Assembly: GCA_964019425.1 (NCBI GenBank)
Contig: OZ025806.1
Location: 187,501-251,500 of the forward strand
DNA from: Flectonema sp. DT1601
Taxonomy: Eukaryota > Euglenozoa > Diplonemea > Diplonemida > Diplonemidae
Direction of reading: 5' to 3'
DNA length: 64,000 bases
Part shown: positions 1 to 11,410 of the stretch, piece by piece
Layout: the number at the start of each line of letters is the position of its first letter
Position numbering within the stretch: position 1 is the first letter of the stretch
Translations under genes and position numbers: made by a program
The notes under the pieces: generated by a model
Databases searched by the model: none
Told to the model about the DNA's origin: nothing
Seen by the model: only the letters and a program-made list of their open reading frames with translations

Positions 1-3000
1 GAGGTTTAAAAAAAAAGGAAAGACGGGGTTTGGGAGTCCAGGAGTAATAGGTTGTTGCGATGAGAGGGAGTCGATAATTCTTTACCGTGGACGTTGATTC
101 GAATAAAAAAGGGGGTGTTGGGGAAAATTGTTGGGAAAAATGGGACAGTTGAGGGCCAGCACGCAATGTTGCGACCTCTTGTTGAGACAAATAGAGTTGA
201 ATTTTTGTTCCAGTTTCATCCCTACACTTAGATTCTAATTCATTGTTTAATAGAATGAACCTTTGTTGTAAGTTGAAATAAAACATTTCAGCGTGGTCCG
301 CTCTTTGTGATTGTCGCGCCAGCTCGCTCGTCCTTTTTTCCTCCAGAGAGTTAGTTCTTTGAACTAATGAGAGAAGAGAACTTTTCACTAAATCACATTC
401 AGCGATCAGGTGTTGATTCTCTTTTTCCAATAGTTCACGTTTTTTCTGTTCCGTTTCTACGTTAAAGACAGATGGGGGTGCGGATAGATTTAAAGGGAGT
501 GGGCTGTGAGATACACTCTCGGCGGCCCGTTGTTTGGATGCTTTGTTCTCAATAGACAATCCATTCAGTAGCTGCTTGTCATTCTCAAGGGAGGCTGACA
601 TCGCATTAAAGTAAAATAAAAATAGAACATAAAACATTCGTTCTTTCATTTGTTCTAGTTCGTTTTCTAAAATCTGGCATTTCAAGGAAAGTTTCAGCCT
701 TAATCTTCCTTCTTTTTTATTGTACAAGGGGGTTTGGGAACCCATGTCAGATTGACTTCTTATCACTATAGCGAAATCAGCAGGAAGTGTTTGCGATCCC
801 GTTGACATGAGTTCAGGTGGGGAATTCTGGAGAGAGATAGAAGAAATAGAAGAGAATGACAAGGAGAGTCCAGTGAGCTCATCCTCATCTAACAAAAAAG
901 AAGGGGCCGGGGAGGAAGAAGAACCATTGGCAATGAGTAGAATAGAAAGAGCCGATGCGTAACAAGTTTGCCAGATAAAACATTTCTCAAGCCACGATCT
1001 TTCAATGGTGAGCTTTTCGATCGTTTTCAGTTTTGTTACTTTGTGGATTTTGATTTCTTCCACAGGGAAGATTTCTTTACCATCTTTTATAAAACTTGCG
1101 GTGGCAGGTTCTTCTTTAATGCTGCGCATTAGTGGTCTTGAATGCCACGTGGGGAGGTTCCTCGTCTGGAACAGAACATATGAGCACTGTCTGGCGATTC
1201 TGGTGCATTCACAAAATAAAGCTTTTGTTGGTGCTAAAGGTGAACCGATGTGACGTGTCCAGATGTTCAGCTGGTCCATGCAGATGTTTCCTCGTACGCC
1301 AACTTCAATAGTAAAAATGTTACAGTCGAAGCCATTAGCGATGATCGAGTCTCTTAGCTTTAGGTATTTCTTTTCCTTTAAGACATGAGAGGTTTCGAAA
1401 CGATCTTCATTTGGACACGTCAGCTCCAGAATCAGTGCTCTTTTCGCAAAAAAAGAATAAATAAAAATGTCTGGTCTTAGAGAGGACGAGACATGGCACA
1501 CTTCAAGAGGAACAATTAGGCGGTTATCACCGACATCGTCGAGGATGACCCAATCATTCGCTAGTGAGAGTTCGCCTGTCTCTTTAGAAATTCTTTCTAG
1601 GGGTTTATTTTCCCCTGTTTTTAAAAAAGTTTGAGAGGGAGGCGGGAGGTTTTCTTTTCTTTTGTTGGCTTTTATTATCAACTCTTCCAAGAAGATAACA
1701 ATGCGTTTTAGAACGCTGTCGTGACGCCACGTGAACCTCCCTTGTGTTAAAGAGACAGGACAGCCTGTTAAGACATGCCTGAGGGTAGGATTCACTTTGC
1801 CACACAAAACACAATTTTGGTCCACATTGGTGATGTTCCACCTCTTTAAATTATCTTGTGAGGGGAGGGTGTTTGTAACCGCTTTCAGTTGAAATGAGAT
1901 ATAGGCAGGATTTCCCTCCCTAAGTACCTTATTCCAGGTGAAGTCGTTTATCATACATTTAGACCACTCCTTCCACTGACCTTGGACTTGTAATTTATTC
2001 AAAGAGTTCAGTAGTTCATCTGTGGCTTCCACTTCAAAACGCTTAAGGAGATCGGGGCGAGTAGTATGTAGATCGCGCAATCGGTGACCAAGACCAGCTG
2101 ATTGCTTCGCAAGAGAACGGTAAGAAAAAAACTTAATAAGGCGCTCCCACTCAGCAGAAGCTGAAAACTTTTTCGACCAATTGGACGATTTCTCCATAAT
2201 AACATTGTAGACACCGTGCATGTCAGAGTCCTGTGAGGATCTGAGGATGTCTAGTTTAATTGATTGCGCTTGTTTATATAGCGTCTCAACTCTTTTGTGT
2301 CTGAGACCAACAGTGTTCTTTGAACCGGTATAAAGGATGACTGTGTTCGCAGAGCGGACAAATCCCCACCATTTCTTCAAAAAAGGTTTAATAATTTTGT
2401 CCAATTTTTTGGCAAAAGGGAGAGATAAGTCATGGATCATTAAACTCCATGTTAACCTTGACAATAACAAGTGTTGGACAGACCAAGCCTTCTGAGACCC
2501 ATATAGTGGCATGGCGTCGACTTTTTTTAAAAAATTCCTGGTAAAAGTGGTCAGGCGCTCTCGCAGTTTCTGTTCTTTGGCGTTCGGCTCAAACCAACGC
2601 CCGAGGTATTTGAACTCTCCAGCTTCCTGGAGATTCGTAATCGGAACATTGTTAATCTTCAGGTCCGGGTTAGCTGGTTTCCCTTGTACAAAGCTGTGGG
2701 CAATGCATTTCTGGGGTTTCGCTTTCATACCACGAGACCAGGAAAGAAACTGTTCGAGCGACTTGATTAGCAATTTTGCCCCCGCCTTTGATGACGTGGT
2801 AAGTTGTAAATCATCAGCAAAAGCTGCAACTAATAGTTGGAGGGATTTATTGTTAAACTCGTAGGCTTCCTGTTGATGAACTGCTAAGGAAAAGAGCAGT
2901 AGTTGGAATACCAAATTAAAAAGGGTTGGGGAGGAAACGCAGCCTTGAAAGACACCAACTTCAAAAGGGATAGTGGGCGTCAGGCCTTCTCCAACTCTGA

Positions 3001-4142
3001 TTTGGACGCGCATGGAGGAATAATACCTTTTATAGAAACCGATTATTCTTTCGTGAATTCCGAAATATTTTAAAGCAAAGAAAATTAATTGATGTTTGAC
3101 TGAGCCGAAAGCATCTGCCAAATCCACCCAGACAATTGTTAGGTTTTTCCGGAGAGCTTTCACTTCTTTAAAAATCTCTGAGGTGATCGTGGCATGTTCG
3201 ATACACCCAGAGACACCTTTCCTAAAGCCTTTTTGAAAATTAAATTTAGAAAGAGTGTGGTTTGCGACGGCTTCCTGAATAACCGTATTAAAAATTTTCC
3301 CGTCGCAGTTGCCCACAGCTATCGGTCTCGTTTTCGAGATGTCTTTCCCATCGGAGTTGGGCTTTGGGAGCATTGTTACAAATGCTAAGCCCCAACTATC
3401 CGGATAGGCCTTGAGTTCGAAAATTCTCTTTAATACCTTGTAAAGTGCTTCCATAAAAGTTGGGACCTTTTTCCATACAACATAAGGTATGCAATTGGGA
3501 CCAGGGGCACATTTGTTTTTTTTCTTTGATAAGAGAATACCAAACTGTTCGAAGCTCGGGAACTGGATATCATCCATTGTCTTGTAGTCAGACTTAGGTA
3601 AAAAAGAGGGATGGGTGAAATCAGTTTTTTTTTTTTCATTGTCACAATAATTGTTTTTAAAATGTTCAATTATTTTTTCCTCTGGAATATCAAGGGAGGG
3701 GGGTTGAGGATCTTCTTTTTGGAGTTCTTCTTTTATGGCAGTAAACGGATTTTGACGAAATTTATCTTGTAATTTTTTGAATAAATTTTTCTTTTCTAAA
3801 TTCCGATACATTCGGAAAATCCTTTTCATTCTCGTTCTTGCCTCTTTCCATTTGACAGCGTTCTCTATAGAAGGCCCAGATTTGCGGAGCTCCTGTCTTA
3901 GCTGTTTCATTTCCAGACGACATTCAAGTTTTTCTTGGTCGAGGATGACCTCTTCCCTTGATTTCTGTTTGCGGGGTAAATTCCGCTTTGTTTCTTCAAA
4001 GAAACCGCTACATATTTGATAAACCGTTTTGAGTAGTTTATCAAGTTGGTCGGCAGGTTTTGAAGAGTTTTCTGTTTCGACGGAGAAAGTTTGAAGTTTT
4101 TCTGCAGCAGAAACGTCGATGTCCTTCCATTCAGTTCCAAAA
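1..4142 (-). CDS. REL-type LINE copy A, internal part of the ORF (runs off the left edge)
   Basis: This is a minus-strand partial copy of the same retrotransposon polyprotein as the frame at 14240-19366. It covers roughly residue 145 of that frame through RT, the CCHC knuckle, the endonuclease and the first part of the coiled-coil tail. From about position 1005 to 4140 it stays at a constant distance of 14790 from copy B, so there is no net indel. Between 721 and 1005 the only length change is a 3-base gain near 909, so the frame should be kept. I did not check every codon. Left of about 590 the sequence departs strongly from copy B, although the downstream part is almost identical, so the C-terminal tail belongs to a different subfamily. 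The copy ends abruptly at 4142, where an inverted partial copy begins. Confidence 0.8.
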
Positions 4143-5071
4143 GTTCTCTTCTCTCATTAGTTCAAAGAACTAACTCTCTGGAGGAAAAAAGGACGAGCGA
4201 GCTGGCGCGACAATCACAAAGAGCGGACCACGCTGAAATGTTTTATTTCAACTTACAACAAAGGTTCATTCTATTAAACAATGAATTAGAATCTAAGTGT
4301 AGGGATGAAACTGGAACAAAAATTCAACTCTATTTGTCTCAACAAGAGGTCGCAACATTGCGTGCTGGCCCTCAACTGTCCCATTTTTCCCAACAATTTT
4401 CCCCAACACCCCCTTTTTTATTCGAATCAACGTCCACGGTAAAGAATTATCGACTCCCTCTCATCGCAACAACCTATTACTCCTGGACTCCCAAACCCCG
4501 TCTTTCCTTTTTTTTTAAACCTCATTCTCCATTGATCACGTTCCCTTCTGAACTGTCTCAAAGTAGACTACTGGTATCGTCTTCTGCTCAAACGGAACAA
4601 GAAAAAGACAGTGCGGCGACCTCATCGACGGAAGATTCACCTATTGCGAGGCAATGGTCCGAAGGTAGACTCGATTTACTGGACAACTACTGTCAAGCGG
4701 TAAGTGACTCTCTCCAGACAAATGAGAAAGTGGCGCTGCTCTCGGAAAAACTAGTGGAAGAGCAACGTCGATGCTCCGAGTTGAGCTATCAACAGAAGAC
4801 TATCCATAAAGAACAACTGGATCATTCCATGTTGTTGATGGAGATGGCCAGTGAGCTCTCTGAGCAACTCTATTTGGCAAAAGACCAAAACAGAGCTCTC
4901 AAATTTCAGTTACAAACATGGGCAAATGGTTTTAACCCACCCGAAAAGGAAGCGCAAGAAGAAAATGAGACCCCAAAGCGTCCGAGGGAGCGCCTATCAC
5001 AAAAAAAGCGAACTCCACCCTCAACGAATCCTCATGATCGCAGAAGAATCTTTTTAGATGACGATTGCTAA
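4143..5071 (+). CDS. REL-type LINE copy A', C-terminal coiled-coil end in inverted orientation
   Basis: This plus-strand frame ends at a TAA at 5069-5071 and encodes the last 300 or so residues of the LINE polyprotein. Landmarks shared with copy B are SPIARQWSEGR against TPIARQWSEGR, LDNYCQAV against LENYCRAV, and the basic end with RTPPS. The middle, after FSQQ, is poorly conserved. Residues encoded before about 4143 are only antisense read-through of copy A and do not belong to this frame. Positions 4143-4523 are the reverse complement of 381-1 with no length change (paired positions always sum to 4524), so A and A' form an inverted repeat whose left arm leaves the window. Heptad-like runs rich in E, L, Q and K suggest coiled coil. 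The copy is cut about 10 bases after its stop by a RepA end at 5081. Confidence 0.75.
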
Positions 5072-5080
5072 GTTCTAGTT

Positions 5081-7763
5081 GAGTTGAATTTCCAGGTGAG
5101 ATTTGGACTGTTAGCTTTTGGCTAAGGCCCTCCCTGAAGAGCAAGAACAAAAAAACTACTCACACCTGAAGAAAACATACACAAAGAACACGAGTTAAGT
5201 TACCAGGTGAGATTTGGACTGTTAGCTTTTGGCTAAGGCCCTCCCTGAAGAGCAAGAACAAAGAAACTACTCACACCTGAAGAAAACATACACAAAGAAC
5301 ACACTGTAAGCTGTGTGTGTATTTTGTGTTTGTCACAACAGGAGAGAAAAGAAAGAATGTCAAGGTTGGTCACCTTGCCTATCAACGCACAACATTGGTG
5401 GTCTCTACTAGACCCTGAGTGATCCCACTGGATCTCTCATCGTTCATAGTACCCTGTGTGAAGTTATAAAATCAAAGGTAAACTATGAACTACAAATGAC
5501 TTAGCCTGTTATTATAATGCCACAGGCAGGCCCTGCATTCAGCAATTATCCAGCAGTGCTTGGATGTCCTGATCTTCTTCTAAAAAAAAGAAAGAAAAAC
5601 AAAACTGTAGCTGGGATCACTCAGGATCAACAGACTACCAATGCTACCTGTTGTACTTGCTCACTATGGGGGGTGATGCCAAACACCCAGAAGTACTAAA
5701 CTGCTTTCCTTCTTGCTGCCCAGGAGTTTCTGACCAGAACTAATAGAAAATAAAAAGTAGATGGGAAACAATAAAAAGTAAAATGGATATAACTGAAGTT
5801 AAACAAGACAAATGAAGTAACAGACCAGAACAGAAAGAGAATTGTAATAGAAGATTACAAATAAAAAAATGCAAGTATCAACACATGATCAGGATACACC
5901 AGCAGCTAACAAACAACATAAAATTGAAGATCAGTTGCCAGAGTATTTCAACCATGGTAGAATACTCGCCCCTCTGGCAGGGATTATCCCAGACTTGTCC
6001 TTTAATTTAGTTGGACACCATGGCTTACAACCCTTCCAGAGGGAAGCACCATTATGACTTCTATTTTTTTTCTTCAAGAAAATCATAAGGTGGGAACAAA
6101 GAAAAATGCTAAGAGGAACCCCCTATTAACACCTAAGACATCTAAACTGCAGCCCAGCCTATGCCCAATGCACTAACAGGTCATTCCCTCACACTCAGAT
6201 CAAAAAATCAAAGTTCAGAGTGCATCTTAGCGTGAATGAGAGAATTTCCTCCCGCTTTTTTTGAACAAAAGGGATAGGAGAAGGGATAGAAAACGAACAT
6301 AAAAATAAAATTCTAAGTGAGAAACACTTAGCAGAAATACTTAGCAGCTTTTAAGGAGCTGAAAAGCAAAAAAAAAATCTAAGTGAGAAACACTTAGTAG
6401 TAACACTTTGTAGCTAATTGAGCTGAAAATAAAAAAATAAAAAATTTCTAAGTGAGAGATACTTAGCAACTTTTAGAACAAATAATTAAGTAAATAACCT
6501 GTTGAAATGGTAGTTAATGTAACCATTACAGGTTTGATGCCAAAACTGACAAAGAATGAGTTAAGTTACCAGGTGAGATTTGGACTGTTAGCTTTTGGCT
6601 AAGGCCCTCCCTGAAGAGCAAGAACAAAGAAACTACTCACACCTGAAGAAAACATACACAAAGAACACACTGTAAGCTGTGTGTGTATTTTGTGTTTGTC
6701 ACAACAGGAGAGAAAAGAAAGAATGTCAAGGTTGGTCACCTTGCCTATCAACGCACAACATTGGTGGTCTCTACTAGACCCTGAGTGATCCCACTGGATC
6801 TCTCATCGTTCATAGTACCTATGTGAAGTTATAAAATCAAAGGTAAACTATGAACTACAAATGACTTAGCCTGTTATTATAATGCCACAGGCAGGCCCTG
6901 CATTCAGCAACTATCCAGCAGTGCTTGGATGTCCTGATCTTCTTCTAAAAAAAAGAAAGAAAAACAAAACTGTAGCTGGGATCACTCAGGATCAACAGAC
7001 TACCAATGCTACCTGTTGTACTTGCTCACTATGGGGGGTGATGCCAAACACCCAGAAGTACTAAACTGCTTTCCTTCTTGCTGCCCAGGAGTTTCTGACC
7101 AGAACTAATAGAAAATAAAAAGTAGATGGGAAACAATAAAAAGTAAAATGGATATAACTGAAGTTAAACAAGACAAATGAAGTAACAGACCAGAACAGAA
7201 AGACGATTGTAATAGAAGATTACAAATAAAAAAATGCAAGTATCAACACATAATCAAGATACACCAGCAGCTAACAAACAACATAAAATTAAAGATCAGT
7301 TGCCAGAGTATTTCAACCATGGTAGAATACTCGCCCCTCTGGCAGGGATTATCCCAGACTTGTCCTTTAATCTAGTTGGACACCATGGCTTACAACCCTT
7401 CCAGAGGGAAGCACCATTATGACTTCTATTTTTTTCTTCAAGAAAATCATAAGGTGGGAACAAAGAAAAATGCTAAGAGGAACCCCTTATTAACACCTAA
7501 GACATCTAAACTGCAGCCCAGCTTATGCCCAATGCACTAACAGGTCATTCCCTCACACTCAGATCAAAAAATCAAAGTTCAGAGTGCATCTTAGCGTGAA
7601 TGAGAGAATTTCCTCCCGCTTTTTTTGAACAAAAGGGATAGGAGAAGGGATAGAAAACGAACATAACAATAAGATTCTAAGTGAGAAACACTTAGCAGAA
7701 ATACTTAGCAGCTTTTAAGGAGCTGAAAAGCAAAAAAAAAATCTAAGTGAGAAACACTTAGTA
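5081..7763 (-). mobile_element. RepA head-to-tail array (non-autonomous element sharing the LINE 3' end)
   Basis: There are three RepA units in tandem. Read in LINE sense (minus) they are a 5'-truncated unit (7763-6558), a complete unit (6557-5192, 1366 bp) and a 111-bp unit consisting only of the 3' end (5191-5081). Units join directly at a CTGGTAACTTAACTC boundary, while the outermost 3' end reads CTGGAAATTCAACTC. No frame longer than about 60 codons is present. Recognisable parts are a terminal stem-loop (TTAGC-CAAAA-GCTAA in LINE sense), a block similar to the LINE 3' UTR (5730-5840), and three copies of the palindrome CTAAGTGAGAAACACTTAG or variants (6320-6470; 7675-7762). Constant 3' ends with ragged 5' ends fit target-primed reverse transcription. 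Confidence 0.8.
6320..6470. repeat. Triple short stem-loop cluster in RepA
   Basis: Three near-copies of CTAAGTGAGAAACACTTAG lie about 55-70 bp apart, separated by A-rich spacers. Each can form a 7-bp stem (CTAAGTG with CACTTAG) around a five-base loop. The third copy has one arm changed so that a G-U pair would remain on one strand. The cluster recurs in every RepA unit long enough to reach it, for example at 35860-36020, 37215-37375 and 38570-38730. Confidence 0.7.
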
Positions 7764-7997
7764 TCTATTAGTATTAAATTATTTGTATTATTTTGTCGAT
7801 ATGTTTATGTCTAGAGATACCCCTTCCAGGCTCGCGTTGCTCGCACACAACTTTTTTTTTTTAAAGCTTTCTGAACAAACATTATTTTTACAACCAAGTC
7901 ACGTCTGTTTTTATTCCCTGGCTAGGTACCCGTCCAGGGTACAAATTTAAACTTAACTTTACGCTCGCTTCGCTCGCGTTAAGTTAAGTCCAATCTT
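7764..7997. other. Intergenic stretch with one hairpin
   Basis: No gene is seen. The stretch holds a T-run and one strong imperfect hairpin at 7951-7989: arms of 14 bases (left ACTTAACTTTACGC, right GCGTTAAGTTAAGT) with 13 of 14 paired around an 11-base loop. The two GTACCC/GGGTAC motifs nearby (7926 and 7938) are also self-complementary. The origin of this stretch is not recognised. Confidence 0.5.
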
Positions 7998-8133
7998 GTA
8001 CCCTTTTCCTTGCTACTTTCTTCTTACTAATTTTTCTGGTTGAAAAACACAGAAAATGTGCCTGGGAATTGAACCCTTGCCACGGCTACCGAAGAGATTT
8101 AAGGTATCCACGGCTGTGCAGCCCTGGGATTTT
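7998..8133 (-). mobile_element. tRNA-derived SINE copy 1
   Basis: On the minus strand a tRNA-like head (8060-8133) has a B-box-like GGGTTCAATTCCC and is followed by a short tail with TTTTCAACCAGAAAAATT. The same head-tail arrangement is found at 25.7, 47.7 and 55.5 kb. The cloverleaf arms do not pair well enough for a functional tRNA, so I call it a SINE. Confidence 0.6.
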
Positions 8134-8284
8134 CTTTTTTTTTTTATTTATTTATTTGTGTGTTCTTAGCCTCTTTATGGAAATCCTTCCATTTTCCTTC
8201 CCTCCAGTCTTAACGTAGGAGAGTCTACCAGGTGCCTACCCTGGACGCCCTTCGGGCGCGGGATTTGAACTGATTGCGTGTACG

Positions 8285-8372
8285 GGCGCGATGGGTTATT
8301 GCAGTGGCAGGGGGTCGAACCAGCGATCACCCAGCCCCAGGGCGAGGGTTATACCACTACCCCTGGGATATT
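8285..8372 (-). mobile_element. tRNA-like sequence, second SINE type or tRNA pseudogene
   Basis: The minus strand reads as a tRNA-like segment. GGTAGTGGTATAACCC resembles an A-box and D-arm, and GGTTCGACCCC resembles a B-box with TPC arm about 40 bases downstream. The arms do not close into a normal acceptor stem. It differs from the SINE at 7998-8133 and has no recognised tail because a LINE 3' end starts about 50 bases away. Confidence 0.5.
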
Positions 8373-8420
8373 GCAACTTTTTATTATTATTACTTTTCTG
8401 CAATTTTTATTTATAAATAA

Positions 8421-8690
8421 GTTTTCGAAAAGGTGGGAAGTAACGGACTGGGAGCTTTTGGCTCCTGCCCTATTCCTGATGTAAACTTTCTTTTTTTTTT
8501 TTTTTTTTTTCTTAACAGGCCCAAAGGGCGACAATGAAAGATGCTGACCAAGGAATAATATTCAAATGAATTTTCGTTTCAAAGAAACGAACAGGATTAA
8601 GGGAGAGGCAGAAAAAAGAAAAAAAAAATAATATGAAGAGGAAATAATCAAACATGAAAAAAAAAAAAAAAATAAAAATAAACAAACGTT
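8421..8690 (-). mobile_element. LINE copy F, 3'-terminal fragment
   Basis: This is a 5'-truncated fragment holding only the last 270 bases of the LINE 3' UTR in minus orientation. It has the terminal stem-loop GGAGC-TTTTG-GCTCC, the poly(T) tract, the GGCCCAAAGGGCGACAATG block and the 12-base inverted motif around CGTTTCAAAGAAACG. Its extreme end (TTTCGAAAAGG) is more diverged than in copies B, C and D, so it is probably an older insertion. Confidence 0.8.
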
Positions 8691-8771
8691 ATATATAAGC
8701 AATTTCTTTTTTTTTTCGCAATTTTTTATTTATTTATTACTTTTCTGCCCCAACGGGACGACAAATGAAAG

Positions 8772-8808
8772 ATGTCCTCCCTTAGCTGAAAATGCACACT
8801 GCACCCTG
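8772..8808 (-). mobile_element. Fragment of the SINE-associated element
   Basis: A short stretch (GTCCTCCCTTAGCTGAAA, then TGCACACTGCACCCTG) is the reverse complement of the segment that precedes the tRNA head at 25670-25700 and 47655-47690. It is too short to delimit further. Confidence 0.5.
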
Positions 8809-9456
8809 TTTTATCAAGTCCTTTGTTTTTGTTTTTCTGAAAGATATCTGTAGTTGTTGTTATATTTTTTTTTAATATTTTTTAATATGCTAGCACGAAA
8901 ACGACGGCTAGGTTTATGATGATTGGATATGTGGCTTAGGCTATCTGTTTGTTACATTTGGAAGTATTTTACAACAGGTTTATCGAACCTGTATCTGCAA
9001 TGTGTGCGACCCTGGGATGGGAATATAGGAATTTAGTTATATTAATAAGGTTATCGTTCATTATTTCCAATAAAATAGAAATGTGGGAAGAACTATGGGA
9101 TGGCGGAACGCAGCCCCCCCCCCAACCCCCCCCAAGGGGGGGGAGCCACTAATAAAGGCCAACCTCCTGAAAAAGAATCAAGAAAAAACAAAAATGCCCT
9201 CACCCAAGGTCGAACTGGACGGTTTACAGCTATTTTGGGTTTTGTAAAGAATGGTTAGTTCTGAAACTATTTGTGTAGGAAAGACCCTTTACCCAAAAAG
9301 AAATGAAATCAAAGATTGCTTTTTCACAGCTTGGCACCTAAAATCCAAAACTCATTAAGAAGGAAAAAATTATTTCAAAAAGAAATTTTTGCTAACTAAA
9401 TTGGCAGCCATACACCTAAATTTCAAAACCATACCACTTACTAACAAAATTTCTTT
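8809..9456. other. Unassigned AT-rich stretch with a C/G-run fragment
   Basis: No convincing gene is seen; the short frame at 8949-9152 is unsupported. The stretch at about 9090-9165 (C-runs followed by AAGGGGGGGG and AGCCACTAATAAAGGCC) resembles the reverse complement of 34513-34565 inside the MULE-like element at 33547-34736, so a degraded relative of that element probably lies here. The rest, up to the LINE end at 9457, is not recognised. Confidence 0.45.
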
Positions 9457-9540
9457 GAATTTCGATAAGTGGGAAGTAACGGACTGGGAGCTTTTGGCTC
9501 CTGCCCTATTCCCGACGTAAACTTTCTTTTTATTTTTTTT
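9457..9540 (-). promoter_or_regulatory. Conserved 3'-terminal stem-loop region of the LINE
   Basis: In LINE sense the last 70 bases carry AGGGC, the stem GGAGC-CAAAA-GCTCC (9501-9487), AGTCC and the terminal GAAATTCA. It is kept at every LINE 3' end in the window (8.4, 9.5, 19.8, 26.3, 40.1, 49.3, 51.2 and 59.9 kb). RepA carries the same layout with a different but still paired stem. In REL-type LINEs the RT recognises the 3' end of its template RNA, so this is the likely recognition site; that role is inferred. Confidence 0.6.
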
Positions 9541-9852
9541 TTTTTTTTAACAGGCCCAAAGGGCGACAATGATGGTTGCTGACCAAGGAATAATATTCAA
9601 ATGAATTTTCGTTTCAAAGAAACGAACAGAATTAAGAGAGAGGTAGAGAAAAAAAAAAAAAAAAAAAAAAAGAAAGAATAGAAAAAAAATATGAAGAGGA
9701 AATAATCAAACATGAAAAAAAAAAAAAAAAATAAAATATAAATAAAAAACGTTGTATGAAAAAGGAAAAAAAGAAAAAAAAAAGACCAGAAAAGGAAAGA
9801 GAAAATGAAAAGGTATAATATTATTGTGGGGATATGAGGATAGCAGGGAGAT

Positions 9853-9889
<37 letters not shown>

Positions 9890-9890
<1 letters not shown>

Positions 9891-10143
9891 TTATTATTTA
9901 AAAAAAGGAAACAATCAGTTTAGCGTCTCGATCAGGACGGAAAATAGAAATTAATCGACATAGTCGATCGATAGAAAAAAAACAATGATAACATTGTTTA
10001 TTCCTTTTTTTTTTTTTTTTTTTTATTCTTTTTATTTATTTTTAAAGAAAAAACAATCAGTTTAGCGTCCTGACCAGGACGGAAAATTGAAAGTGATCCA
10101 CATAGTCGATCGATAGAAAAAAGACAATGATAACATTGTTTAT

Positions 10144-10176
<33 letters not shown>

Positions 10177-10568
10177 CTTTTAATTATTTTAAAGAAAAAA
10201 CAATCAGTTTAGCGTCTTGACCAGGACGGAAAATAGAAAGTGATCGACATAGTCGATCGATAAAAAACAATGATAACATTGTTTATTCCTTTTTTTTTTC
10301 TTTTTTTTTTATTCTTTTTATTTATTTTTAAAGAAAAAACAATCAGTTTAGCGTCCTGACCAGGACGGAAAATAGAAAGTAATCGACATAGTCGATCGAT
10401 AAAAAAAAAACAATGATAACATTGTTTATTCCTTTTTTTTTTCTTTTTTTTTATTCTTTTTATTTATTTTTAAAGAAAAAACAATCAGTTTAGCGTCCTG
10501 ACCAGGACGGAAAATTGAAAGTGATCGACATAGTCGATCGATAAAAAAACAATGATAACATTGTTTAT

Positions 10569-10599
<31 letters not shown>

Positions 10600-11373
10600 C
10601 CTTTTAATTATTTTTTAAAGAAAAAACAATCAGTTTAGCGTCTTGACCAGGACGGAAAATAGAAAGTGATCGACATAGTCGATCGATAAAAAACAATGAT
10701 AACATTGTTTATTCTTTTTTTTTTTTTTTTTTTTTTTTAATCCTTTTTATTATTTTAAAGAAAAAACAATCAGTTTAGCGTCTTGACCAGGACGGAAAAT
10801 AGAAAGTGATCGACATAGTCGATCGATAAAAAAACAATGATAACATTGTTTATTCTTTTTTTTTTTTTTTTTTTAAATTCTTTTTATTTATTTTTAAAGA
10901 AAAAAAACGGAAAATAAAAATTAGTCGACAAAGTCGAACGATAAAAAAAAACAATGATAACATTGTTTATTCTTTTTTTTTTTGTTTTTTTTTATATTCT
11001 TTTTTATTAATTTTGAAAAAAAAACAATCAGTTTAGCGTCTTGACCAGGACGGAAAATAGAAAGTAATCGACATAGTCGATCGATAAAAAAAACAATGAT
11101 AACATTGTTTACTCTTTTTTTTTTTTTTTTTTAAATTCTTTTTATTTTAAAAAGAAAAAAAACGGAAAATAGAAATTAGTCAACAAAGTCGAACGATAAA
11201 AAAAAAAACAATGATAACATTGTTTATTCTTTTTTTTTTATTTTTTTTTTTATATTCTTTTTTATTAATTTTGAAAAAAAAAACAATCAGTTTAGCGTCT
11301 TGACCAGGACGGAAAATAGAAAGTGATCGACATAGTCGATCGATAAAAAAAAAACAATGATAACATTGTTTAT

Positions 11374-11410
<37 letters not shown>

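Noticed and set aside
5517-5699. 60- and 62-codon frames recurring in every RepA unit
   Set aside because: No motif, no extension in any copy, and similarity among units is at DNA level throughout, including non-coding parts.
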